DNA of 64,000 nucleotides from Catellatospora sp. KI3 (GTDB lineage Bacteria; Actinomycetota; Actinomycetes; Mycobacteriales; Micromonosporaceae), in the NCBI RefSeq assembly GCF_029948125.1, contig NZ_JASAMB010000012.1, positions 1 through 64,000 on the forward strand, written 5' to 3'. The notes beneath the pieces are model-generated. The model saw nothing but the letters and a program-made list of their open reading frames with translations, searched no databases and had not been told where the DNA came from. The translations under genes were made by a program, and so were the position numbers. Shown piece by piece: positions 17,765 to 24,938 of the stretch. Within the stretch, counting starts at the first letter, position 1. Each line of letters starts with the position of its first letter.

Positions 17765-18150
17765 TCAGGCTGCGGTGGTGAGTGGGCGTCCGCCCCAGCC
17801 GATGCCTGCGCAGGTAGGCGTGCAGTGCCCGGGTCTGGGCGGTGTGGTTGCGGTGGTGGAGTTGGCGATGGTGAACTGGCGCAGCGGGCCGAAGTTGGCC
17901 TCGATCGGTTGGCCCAGGAGGCGTAGGTCGGGGTGAAGCACAGTTCGACGCGGTTCTTGCCGGCCCAGTGGCGGATCGTCTCGCTCTTGCGGGCGGACAG
18001 GTTGTCCATGATCACGTAGATTGGGGCGCCGTCGGGGCGTGCGGCGCGGATCGATTTCAGCGCGGCCGGGGTGTTCGTGGTGGCCTTGCGGCGGCGGTTG
18101 ACGCCCCGCGGTCTGTCGTCGCCGACGGAGTAGCAGCAAGTCGCCGCGAA
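17765..18150 (-). pseudogene. IS630-family transposase remnant, frameshifted
   Basis: Minus-strand fragments encode the catalytic half of an IS630 DDE transposase: CCYSVGDDR, then VIMDNLSARK (second Asp), VELCFTPTYASWAN, and in another frame PIEANFGPLRQF (catalytic Glu) and a terminal WGGRPL. A single missing C near 17910 (in AACCGATCG) breaks the frame between SWAN and PIEANFG. A further shift occurs near 17850. The N-terminal helix-turn-helix half is absent; the fragment stops about 70 bases before the acetyltransferase gene. No clear terminal inverted repeats are visible. The element is dead. Confidence 0.8.
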
Positions 18151-18221
18151 CGGAGCCGCGGCTGCGCGCCGACCCGGCGAATTCCGTTGACGGCGGGCGG
18201 AGAAGGCCCGATGGTGCGGTG

Positions 18222-18755
18222 ATGATAGTTCGACGTGAACGCTCCGATGATGTCGACGCGATCCACGCTGTTACGGCGGCCGCGTTCCGCGGTGTCGCGC
18301 ACAGCGCACCGCCGGTAGTGCCAGGTGGCGATCCAGGTGAGGCGACGCTCGTCTCGTGGCTGCGCGACGATGCCGGTTGGATTCCGGAACTGTCGCTGGT
18401 CGCGGTCGAGGACGACCAGGTCGTCGGCCACGTTCTCGCGACGCGGGCTCATGTCGATGACCGGCCGGTCCTCGGTCTCGGGCCGCTGAGCGTCCTCCCA
18501 CACCGACAGCGAGCCGGCCTGGGTACCGCCCTGATGCACGCCGTCCTCGGCGCGGCCGACGCGCTGGGTGAGCCCCTGGTCGGGCTACTCGGCAACCCTT
18601 ACTACTACGGCCGGTTCGGCTTCGTTCCAGCGCGGTCGGTCGGGGTGGCCGCGCCGGTCCCCGCATGGGGTGACAACTTCCAGGTCCGAACCCTCAGCCG
18701 GTACGAAGGCCTGGCCGGCCGTTTCCGGTACGCCGAACCGTTCGACCGGTTCTGA
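18222..18755 (+). CDS. GNAT family N-acetyltransferase
   Basis: A 177-residue acyltransferase of the GNAT fold. The acetyl-CoA pyrophosphate-binding segment is LPHRQRAGLGTALM near residues 88-101, preceded by the beta-bulge strand GLGPLSVL. The C-terminal half carries YYGRFGFVPA, typical of the COG3153-type predicted acetyltransferases. The substrate is unknown. Translation may begin at the GTG (18219) or at the adjacent ATG used here. Its upstream region is the broken edge of the IS630 remnant, so its native promoter may have been altered. Confidence 0.85.
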   Translation: MIVRRERSDDVDAIHAVTAAAFRGVAHSAPPVVPGGDPGEATLVSWLRDDAGWIPELSLVAVEDDQVVGHVLATRAHVDDRPVLGLGPLSVLPHRQRAGLGTALMHAVLGAADALGEPLVGLLGNPYYYGRFGFVPARSVGVAAPVPAWGDNFQVRTLSRYEGLAGRFRYAEPFDRF

Positions 18756-18839
18756 ACCGACCCAACTGCCGGGACAGACCCTCCGATTAGATCGGTTGCT
18801 ATCTATTCTTTACTTAACCGCTCTATCGATGGAGGAAAG

Positions 18840-19076
18840 ATGCGCAGAGTAAAGATGGCGATCGCGGCGACGGTCCTGGTCGGCGCCACCGTGTTCGTCG
18901 GAGCCACGCCCGCGCACGCGACACCCAGCCTTCGCGGCGTCGTCTACGACTACTCCGAGTGCGTCCGGATCGGCAACTACGGGATGCAGAACTACGGCTG
19001 GACCGGCCCGCTCCAGTGCGTCTGGTACCCCAGCGGCAGCACCTACCCCGCCGGCTACTGGTTCATCTACGCCTGA
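18840..19076 (+). CDS. Small secreted two-cysteine protein
   Basis: A 78-residue precursor. A signal peptide covers about residues 1-27 (ends TPAHA), leaving a mature peptide of about 51 residues rich in Tyr, Trp and Gly, with two Cys (SECVRIG and LQCVWYP) that could form one disulfide. GGAGG sits just upstream of the ATG, and the region before it (18790-18830) is A/T-rich, as expected for a promoter. I do not recognise the family. Two other small secreted proteins in the window (31186, 52404) share the plan of a signal peptide plus exactly two Cys, but not obvious sequence identity. Confidence 0.75.
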   Translation: MRRVKMAIAATVLVGATVFVGATPAHATPSLRGVVYDYSECVRIGNYGMQNYGWTGPLQCVWYPSGSTYPAGYWFIYA

Positions 19077-19130
19077 CGCGCGGCGTCCGACCGGCCGCGA
19101 AGTGACCGCGACGGTCTACGGGCCGCGGAC

Positions 19131-19161
19131 CGCCGGGCCGTTCGATCGGGACGGCCCGGCG
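19131..19161. terminator. Hairpin after small secreted protein gene
   Basis: An 11-bp perfect stem (CGCCGGGCCGT at 19131-19141 with 19151-19161) around a nine-base loop follows the small secreted protein gene. Confidence 0.6.
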
Positions 19162-19333
19162 AGACTTTCCGCGCCATAGCCTGGCATCGGCGCACCCGGC
19201 CGCCGCCGACCACGGCGGCGGCCGGGTGGCACGCCGGGCAGCACGGCCACGAAAGCGCGCGCGACCCTGGCCGCCGCCTCCTCGTTCAGCACCCGGATGG
19301 AGGTCGTCCCCGCCGCGCTCTACAGTGCTCGGC

Positions 19334-20506
19334 ATGGCAGAGATCGGAGCCGATTGGCGGGCAGTCGATGGCGTCGCGACGGCATGGTTCGACGCGGCTT
19401 CGCTGATCGAGGGCGCCGCGCTGGCCGGGCGCATCGTCGAGCTGTCGGCCGAGATCGTGGTCGAGCTGCGCCCGACAGGCGTGCGCGTACGCCTCGACTC
19501 GAACGAGCACGCCGAGGCGGTGTCGGCGGCCGCGCGGGAGCTCGGGCTGGCCGCGAATCCGGCTGCCCTGCAGCACCTGAGCGTCGTCTTCGAATCCGCG
19601 GACCCGGCTGCGGTGAGCCGGTTCTGGCAGCGGGTACTCGGCTACGCACCCGGGCAGGACGGCGGTCTGGCCGATCCGCTGCGGCGCGATCCCGCGATAC
19701 GGATCAGGCCGTCCACCGAGCCACGCCCGCTGCGAAACCGCATCCACCTCGACGTGGTGCGGCCCGCCGCAGCGGTCGAGCAGGCGAGCCCCGGTGCGGC
19801 CTCAGGACCGTACGGGGTCTGCCACACCGACCCCGACGGCAACGAGGTCGACCTGGTGCCGGGCGCGGCCCTCGACGACGAGAGGACAGCCGACTGGCAG
19901 GCGGTGTTCAGCGCGATGGCGTGCTACCGCACCACCTCGCCGACGCAGCAGCGCGACCTCGCCGCCGCAGCTGCGGCACTTGCGCAGGACGTGGGCTTCC
20001 CGCTGCTGATCGATCTGCGCCCCGGCCTCGTGATCATCGACAGCGGCAAGGACCAGTACGACGGCGACGCGCACGGTTTCGAGCTCGACTTCACCGACCT
20101 CGCCGCGGACGTCCAGACCGCTGCCCGCGGACTCGGGGCCGTCGCGGATCCCGCACTGCCGCGCTTCGCCCAGCTCTTCCTCGACGCCGCCGATGTACCC
20201 GCGGTCCGCGCGTTCTGGGTGGCCGCACTCGGCTACAGCCACGACCGGCGGGCCGGGGTCAGCGACATTCACGATCCGCGACGGTTGAACCCGGTGCTGG
20301 TGTTCCAGGAACTGGACACCTCGGAGACGGAGCGGCGCCGCCAGCGCAACCGCGTCCACTTCGAACTCGCGGTGCCGTCAGACCTAGCGCAGACGCGCCT
20401 CGCCGCGGCCCTCGCCGCCGGTGGCCGACTCCGTGGCGAGTCGGAGAACCGCTGGCTGATCACCGACCCTGAGGGCAACGAACTGGCGCTCGTCAGCGGG
20501 GCATGA
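19334..20506 (+). CDS. Tandem dehydratase-like/VOC (glyoxalase) protein
   Basis: A 390-residue cytosolic protein made of two homologous halves (about 1-190 and 195-390). Each half begins with a helical segment resembling a degenerate pterin-4a-carbinolamine dehydratase (FDAASLIEGAALAGRIVEL in the first). It then continues into a VOC/glyoxalase-like domain ending with DPDGNEVDLV or DPEGNELALV. The dehydratase signature histidines are not evident, so that part may be structural. Function is unknown; VOC proteins include dioxygenases, isomerases and resistance proteins. I chose the ATG at 19334 because the protein's homology begins there. Confidence 0.72.
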   Translation: MAEIGADWRAVDGVATAWFDAASLIEGAALAGRIVELSAEIVVELRPTGVRVRLDSNEHAEAVSAAARELGLAANPAALQHLSVVFESADPAAVSRFWQRVLGYAPGQDGGLADPLRRDPAIRIRPSTEPRPLRNRIHLDVVRPAAAVEQASPGAASGPYGVCHTDPDGNEVDLVPGAALDDERTADWQAVFSAMACYRTTSPTQQRDLAAAAAALAQDVGFPLLIDLRPGLVIIDSGKDQYDGDAHGFELDFTDLAADVQTAARGLGAVADPALPRFAQLFLDAADVPAVRAFWVAALGYSHDRRAGVSDIHDPRRLNPVLVFQELDTSETERRRQRNRVHFELAVPSDLAQTRLAAALAAGGRLRGESENRWLITDPEGNELALVSGA

Positions 20507-20511
20507 GGCGG

Positions 20512-21702
20512 TCACCCCGCGGCCAGGGCGAAGCCGTTTCCGGCGGCCACCGCGGAGACGGCGTCCAGGCTCGTCTGGATCGTGACCGGCAGCGCACGTC
20601 CGGTGGTGCTGCCGTCGCCGAGCTGGCCGGTGTCGTTGCGGCCCCACGTGTGTACGACGTCATCGTCGCTGCGCGACAGCGCGTAGCTGGTGTCGAACCC
20701 GGCCGCGACCGCGCGCGCCCCGGCCAGCCGCCGCACGGTGACCGGCCGGTCGCGTACGCCGCCGAAGACGCCGATGCCCAGCTCTCCGGCGGAGTTGTCG
20801 CCCCACGACCGGACCGTGCCGTCCTTGCGCAGCGCCAGGCTGTGCCGCAGCCCGGTAGCGATCGCCGCCACCCCGGACAGCCCCTCCACCGGGGCGGGCA
20901 CCGGCGACGGCGTCTGGCTGACCGTGCCGCGGCCGAGCTGGCCGAAGTTGTTCGCGCCCCAGGACAGCACGGTGCCGTCGCGCCGCAGCGCCAGCACGTG
21001 GCCGCTGCCCGCGGCGATCGTCCGTACACCGCGCAGCCCCCGCACCGGCGTCGGGTTCGGGTCGTCCGTGCCGAACGTGCCGTTGCCGAGCACTCCCGCG
21101 CTGTTGTTGCCCCAGGCCAGCACCGTCCCGTCGGCCAGCATCGCCATGGAGTAGCTGTCCCGGGCGAAGACCGCCCGCACCTTCGCCAGCCCGGGCACGC
21201 GTACCGGGGTGAGCTGCGGCTCCGGGTCGATGACGCCCAGGCCGAGCTGCCCGCTGCTGTTGTCGCCCCAGGCCCACACGCTGCCGTCGCGGCGCAGTGC
21301 CAGCACGTGGACGGCGCCGGCCGCCACGGCGGTGACGTCGTCGAGACCGGTCACGACGCCGGGGGTGGAGTGGTCGGTCCGGGTGCCGTCGCCCAGCGGG
21401 CCGCGCTCGTTGTCGCCCCAGGCCCGCAGTGCGCCGTTGGCCAGCAGCGCGATGCCGTACCCGGTGCCCGCGTCGATCCGCGCGACCGACAGCAGGTCCG
21501 TCACGGCCACCGGTGTCTGCCGCAGCTGCGTGGTGCCGTCGCCTAGCCGGCCGTCCGCGTTGCTCCCCCACGCCACCGCCGGGTGCGGCGTGAAGCCCGC
21601 CTGCGGCGCCGCCGCCACCCGGTCGCCCACGCCCAGCGGCGCGACCAGGATCGAGCCGAGCAGCACCGCACCGACCAGTCGGCGCCCGAACATCGTGTCC
21701 AT
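20512..21702 (-). CDS. Secreted RCC1-repeat seven-bladed propeller protein
   Basis: A roughly 396-residue exported protein. A signal peptide (about residues 1-32) is followed by seven RCC1-type repeats of about 50 residues. Each repeat has a W-G-x-N-x-x-G-x-L-G core, for example WGDNSSGQLGLG and WGRNDTGQLGDG. Seven repeats are what a closed beta-propeller needs. Bacterial secreted RCC1 proteins are generally binding scaffolds; no enzyme motif is seen. GTG at 21708, ATG at 21702 and ATG at 21693 are all possible starts. Its stop lies six bases from the stop of the convergent VOC gene. Confidence 0.85.
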   Translation of the reverse strand: MDTMFGRRLVGAVLLGSILVAPLGVGDRVAAAPQAGFTPHPAVAWGSNADGRLGDGTTQLRQTPVAVTDLLSVARIDAGTGYGIALLANGALRAWGDNERGPLGDGTRTDHSTPGVVTGLDDVTAVAAGAVHVLALRRDGSVWAWGDNSSGQLGLGVIDPEPQLTPVRVPGLAKVRAVFARDSYSMAMLADGTVLAWGNNSAGVLGNGTFGTDDPNPTPVRGLRGVRTIAAGSGHVLALRRDGTVLSWGANNFGQLGRGTVSQTPSPVPAPVEGLSGVAAIATGLRHSLALRKDGTVRSWGDNSAGELGIGVFGGVRDRPVTVRRLAGARAVAAGFDTSYALSRSDDDVVHTWGRNDTGQLGDGSTTGRALPVTIQTSLDAVSAVAAGNGFALAAG

Positions 21703-21813
21703 CCCCACCCCGCGTGTTATGGACTCTTTGTACCGTCAGGCCGCAGGCGGACGCCGCCGACACGCACGAACGCGGGCAGAGCGCTGCTCCGGGGGCGTGG
21801 GTACGCTGCCCGG

Positions 21814-22197
21814 GTGGGACATCGCAAGGGTGCACGGGTACTGCTCGTCGGTCAGACGACGTACCGCTGGGCGGGTTCCCACAGCCACCGCGCTGATCAC
21901 GCCGACGACGGCACCCCGCGCTACCGGGACTGCACCGAGCACGTCACGATACGGCGCGACGGCGCGCCCGGCCGCCTGGACGTCGTCTTTGCCGGCGGCC
22001 CGGGGCGTCTGGTGTCGGACGGCATGCTGCACGCCGGCGCGGTGGTACGCGGTGACGACTACGTGAACCTGAACCGGCCGGGCGTGGTGCGCGCGCTGCT
22101 CGACGAGGCGCTCAGCCGCGGCTGGCAACCCGACGCCCCTGGCCGCGCCGAGTTCGACGGCTGGCTCCTGATCGGCGCCGTGCCGCTGCGGCATTAA
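21814..22197 (+). CDS. Conserved hypothetical protein, actinobacterial
   Basis: A 127-residue soluble protein with no signal peptide or membrane segment. The pattern is a basic N-terminus (GHRKGARVLLVG), then YRWAG, a DCTEHVTIRRDG strand pair, NLNRPGVVRALLDEAL, and a C-terminal FDGWLLIGA. It resembles a family of uncharacterised actinobacterial proteins that I recall only by pattern. The GTG start at 21814 has no clear ribosome binding site. Its stop TAA overlaps the stop of the convergent next gene inside TTAA. Confidence 0.65.
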   Translation: MGHRKGARVLLVGQTTYRWAGSHSHRADHADDGTPRYRDCTEHVTIRRDGAPGRLDVVFAGGPGRLVSDGMLHAGAVVRGDDYVNLNRPGVVRALLDEALSRGWQPDAPGRAEFDGWLLIGAVPLRH

Positions 22198-22721
22198 TAG
22201 GTCCGGTCGAGGGTGGTCAGCTCGCCGCTGGTACGCCCGGTCCCGGCGAACGCCTTCAGGCTGCCGTCTAGCGTTCGTTCCCACACCGAGTTCCCGCTGT
22301 CGGTGAACAGGAGCACGCACTCACCCATCGGTTCGCGCTGCGGCTGCATGTCGTCGAAGTGAGGGACTGGCCACTCGACCAACTTGCCGGGCGGCATCGC
22401 CACCACTCGCTGGTTGAATGGCGGGGCGAGTTCCGCAAGACGGGTCGAGTCCTGCCGCAGGACCACCCTGATCCCGTAGATCGGAAGCGAGGAGGCGTTG
22501 AAGACGTTCAGGCAGCGTTCGTCGGTGTCATACCAGTAGCCGATACGTGAAGCCTGGTGACGGGCTCTCTCGTGAGCTTGCTCGAGCCGCAGCAGCTCTG
22601 CCTGTCGATCCCGCTCCGACTCGACCTTGTACAACCGGTAGGCGACGATGCCCGCGACACCGCCGAGGACCATACCGCCGAACGACCCGATCGCATCGAC
22701 GACGCTCCAGAAGTCGGCCAT
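22194..22721 (-). CDS. Single-pass membrane protein, unknown function
   Basis: A 175-residue protein. One membrane segment (about 9-27) is followed by a charged helix (ESERDRQAELLRLEQAHERA) and a beta-rich domain of about 110 residues with one conserved-looking GYWYDTDE turn. This plan (N-terminal anchor, coiled coil, immunoglobulin-like domain) occurs in many uncharacterised actinobacterial proteins. The stop overlaps that of the convergent neighbour. I cannot assign a function. Confidence 0.65.
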   Translation of the reverse strand: MADFWSVVDAIGSFGGMVLGGVAGIVAYRLYKVESERDRQAELLRLEQAHERARHQASRIGYWYDTDERCLNVFNASSLPIYGIRVVLRQDSTRLAELAPPFNQRVVAMPPGKLVEWPVPHFDDMQPQREPMGECVLLFTDSGNSVWERTLDGSLKAFAGTGRTSGELTTLDRTY

Positions 22722-22821
22722 GTGCCGACGCTAGCGCGGGCAGTCAACGTAGCCGACCTCCTATCGGACGTCCGGTGGCACAGCACCGCCCGCTCGCGCG
22801 TCCCGGCCTTCGGACAGACTT

Positions 22822-22848
22822 CGGCCCGCGGCGCTTCGCCGCGGGCCG
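22822..22848. terminator. Hairpin after GlsB gene
   Basis: A 12-bp perfect stem (CGGCCCGCGGCG, 22822-22833, with 22837-22848) and a three-base loop lie just downstream of the minus-strand GlsB-type gene. Confidence 0.7.
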
Positions 22849-22865
22849 GAGAGTCCTGTGGGTGG

Positions 22866-23135
22866 TCAGATCGTCGAGCGGCCCCGGACGCCCGCGATGA
22901 GCGCCACGCCGAGCGCGGCCAGGCCGATCTGGAAGACGAGTTCGATCCAGTCGACGCCGTCGGTGACGGCGACGCCCACGGCCTGGGCGAGGGCGGTGCC
23001 GATCAGCGCCGCGACGATACCGACGACGATGGTCAGCCAGATGGGCATGTTCTGCCGGCCGGGAACGACCAGGCGTCCCAGTGCGCCGATGACCAGACCC
23101 ACGATGATGGCCGAGATGATGCCTGCGACGGTCAT
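22866..23135 (-). CDS. GlsB/YeaQ/YmgE-type stress membrane protein
   Basis: An 89-residue, very hydrophobic protein with three membrane segments and the family pattern ISAIIVGLVIGALGRLVVPG near the N-terminus and GAD/GVD loops later. Such transglycosylase-associated proteins are induced by stress in many bacteria; the biochemical role is unknown. The ATG at 23135 has AGGAG at good spacing; a longer reading frame upstream lacks this. It is monocistronic, with a hairpin directly after it. Confidence 0.85.
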   Translation of the reverse strand: MTVAGIISAIIVGLVIGALGRLVVPGRQNMPIWLTIVVGIVAALIGTALAQAVGVAVTDGVDWIELVFQIGLAALGVALIAGVRGRSTI

Positions 23136-23268
23136 GTCCTTCTCCTCTGCGCCTAGGAATCCGCTACACCATCGATCTGCCCGACGCCGCCGGTGACTAA
23201 ACAATCCGGAATGCGATCGTCGCCGTACGGTCGCGGCACAGCCGGATTCCCACGCGCCCGCAGCCGAC

Positions 23269-23643
23269 TCAGGTGGCGGCGTGCACCTGCTCTTCCAGGT
23301 CGTCCTGCTCGTGCAGGGGACGCTGCTCGGCGGCGATCAAATCGTTGCGCGCTCCGCTGGTCGCCCGCACGAGTTCGTCGAGCTTCAGCAGGATCGCCCG
23401 GGACTCGCGGCCGGCGGTGTGCTGGATGAGGAACACCATGATGAACGTGAACACGCTGGTCACCGCTACCAGCACCGTCATCCAGTGCTCGGTGAAGCCG
23501 CCGATCAGCCCGCCCGCCAGCCAGAGCAGCGCCATGGCGACCGCCGCCGCGGCCGCCCACGCCGATCCGGCGAAGTCGACGATCCGCCGCGCGGCCGTGC
23601 TGATCTTGTTCCGGGTACTGGCTCGCACCGAGGTCGGCTGCAC
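23269..23643 (-). CDS. Low-affinity iron permease-like membrane protein (copy 1)
   Basis: A 124-residue protein with two membrane segments (AAAAAVAMALLWLAGGL and VLVAVTSVFTFIMVFLIQH) and a C-terminal charged helix with LLKLDELVRATSGARNDLI. It matches the low-affinity iron permease family pattern of two membrane spans plus KLDEL. The GTG at 23643 has AGGAG five bases upstream; an ATG at 23691 would add 16 residues. It is divergent from a second family member at 23754, with about 110 bases between the starts. Iron transport is assigned by family only; many bacterial members have unknown roles. Confidence 0.75.
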   Translation of the reverse strand: MQPTSVRASTRNKISTAARRIVDFAGSAWAAAAAVAMALLWLAGGLIGGFTEHWMTVLVAVTSVFTFIMVFLIQHTAGRESRAILLKLDELVRATSGARNDLIAAEQRPLHEQDDLEEQVHAAT

Positions 23644-23753
23644 CACTGCTCCTGTCCCTGCCGGCCGGTCCGGCATCCGCGGCTGGCCCATACCCGGAGG
23701 TCAACGGGGCGAACCGCAGGTTTGCCCCGGGCGGGCGGACGGTATCCAGCGGC

Positions 23754-24209
23754 ATGGCCAACATCCCCTCCCCCAGCACGCACGCGCGTGAGCACGGTGC
23801 CGACGACACCCGACCCCGGAACATGCCCAGCGACGTCGCCCCCGGCCTGGGCCTGTTCGACCGGTTCGCGACCCGGGCGTCGGCGTTCTTCTCCAAGGCC
23901 TGGTTCTTCGCCGCCTGCGTACTGCTGGTGCTGATCTGGGCGCCGTCGTACTTCGTCATCGGCGAAGTCGACACCTGGCAGCTGATCATCAACACGGCGA
24001 CGACGATCGTGACGTTCCTGATGGTGGCGCTGCTGCAGAACACCCAGACCCGAGCGGACAAAGCCGTCCAGCACAAACTCAACGCCATCGCGGACGGATT
24101 GGCCGACCTGATGAGCCACGTCGCCCAGGCCGACGACCAGCCCGGCCTGCACACCGATGTCGAGGAGCTGAAGGCGGCCGTCGGGCTGGAGGACCGGCAA
24201 GGGGTCTGA
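23754..24209 (+). CDS. Low-affinity iron permease-like membrane protein (copy 2)
   Basis: A 151-residue protein. LFDRFATRASAFFSKAWFF is followed by two membrane spans (FAACVLLVLIWAPSYFVIG and TIVTFLMVALLQ), and the conserved tail is KLNAIADGLADLM. It shows the fuller family pattern than copy 1, including the W....I.NT.TTI.TF core. It is transcribed divergently from copy 1, and an EF-hand gene follows 120 bases later. The ATG lacks a strong ribosome binding site; a second in-frame ATG at 23823 is possible. Confidence 0.78.
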   Translation: MANIPSPSTHAREHGADDTRPRNMPSDVAPGLGLFDRFATRASAFFSKAWFFAACVLLVLIWAPSYFVIGEVDTWQLIINTATTIVTFLMVALLQNTQTRADKAVQHKLNAIADGLADLMSHVAQADDQPGLHTDVEELKAAVGLEDRQGV

Positions 24210-24295
24210 TCGACGTCGGCCGCCGGGCAGTGCCGACACGCGTACGACACGTCGGCAACGTCCCCGGGTGGTGACGGCTGCGTGTCTAACCTGCG

Positions 24296-24307
24296 AGGTG
24301 ATCACCT
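24296..24307. promoter_or_regulatory. Palindrome upstream of EF-hand gene
   Basis: AGGTGATCACCT is a perfect 12-bp palindrome ending 22 bases before the start codon of the EF-hand gene at 24330. It may be an operator, but chance is not excluded. Confidence 0.3.
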
Positions 24308-24329
24308 ATTTGCCCTGATTAGGAGCATC

Positions 24330-24848
24330 ATGGACGACATCATCTCGGACCGGATCCGGCTGCGCTTCGACCTCCTCGACGCGGACGGCAACGGCGTGCT
24401 CGAGCCGACCGACTTCGTCGAGGTCGCCGACCGGATCGTGCAGGCCGTGGGTGCTGCCGACGCCGACCCCAAGGTCCGCGCGCTGCGCGCCGCGCACGAG
24501 CAGTACTGGCACAGCCTGCGGTCCGCGAGCGCCGCCGAGCGGATCGACCTGCCCGCCTACGCCGCCATCGTGTCGGCCGTCGGCTGGTTCGACCGCTACG
24601 GCCTGCCCTACGCGGAGTCGCTGGCCGACCTCTGCGACCGCGACGACGACGGGCTGATCAGCCTCGACGAGTTCCACCCGGTCATGGTGGCGGTGGGATT
24701 CGCGCCGGAGAAGGTGCGGCAGCTGTTCGCGTCGTTCGACCGGGACGGCGACGGAAGCATCGACCGTGACGAGTGGATCGCCGGGATCGGCGAGTTCTAC
24801 GACCCGAGCGCCTCCGACACGGTCACCGGGGTGCTCGTCGGCGCGTAA
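24330..24848 (+). CDS. EF-hand calcium-binding protein (paralog A)
   Basis: A 172-residue calerythrin-like protein. EF loop 1 is DADGNGVLEPTD (position 12 is Asp, not Glu), loop 2 is degenerate, loop 3 is DRDDDGLISLDE and loop 4 is DRDGDGSIDRDE. Three sites should therefore bind calcium. The C-terminus FYDPSASDTVTG resembles the tails of the two other EF-hand proteins nearby. AGGAG lies five bases before the ATG. It is probably a cytosolic calcium sensor or buffer. It is convergent with the LtrA gene, with a hairpin between them. Confidence 0.9.
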   Translation: MDDIISDRIRLRFDLLDADGNGVLEPTDFVEVADRIVQAVGAADADPKVRALRAAHEQYWHSLRSASAAERIDLPAYAAIVSAVGWFDRYGLPYAESLADLCDRDDDGLISLDEFHPVMVAVGFAPEKVRQLFASFDRDGDGSIDRDEWIAGIGEFYDPSASDTVTGVLVGA

Positions 24849-24893
24849 CGGTCGCGCGGTCCGACCGGTCCCCGGTCGGCTGGTAGGAACGGA

Positions 24894-24930
24894 CACAGGG
24901 GCCGGCTCCAGGTGGAGTCCGGCCCCTGTC
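24894..24930. terminator. Bidirectional hairpin between EF-hand and LtrA genes
   Basis: ACAGGGGCCGGCTCCA pairs with TGGAGTCCGGCCCCTGT across a short loop, with one bulged base. It separates the convergent genes. Confidence 0.75.
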
Positions 24931-24938
24931 ACGTACGG

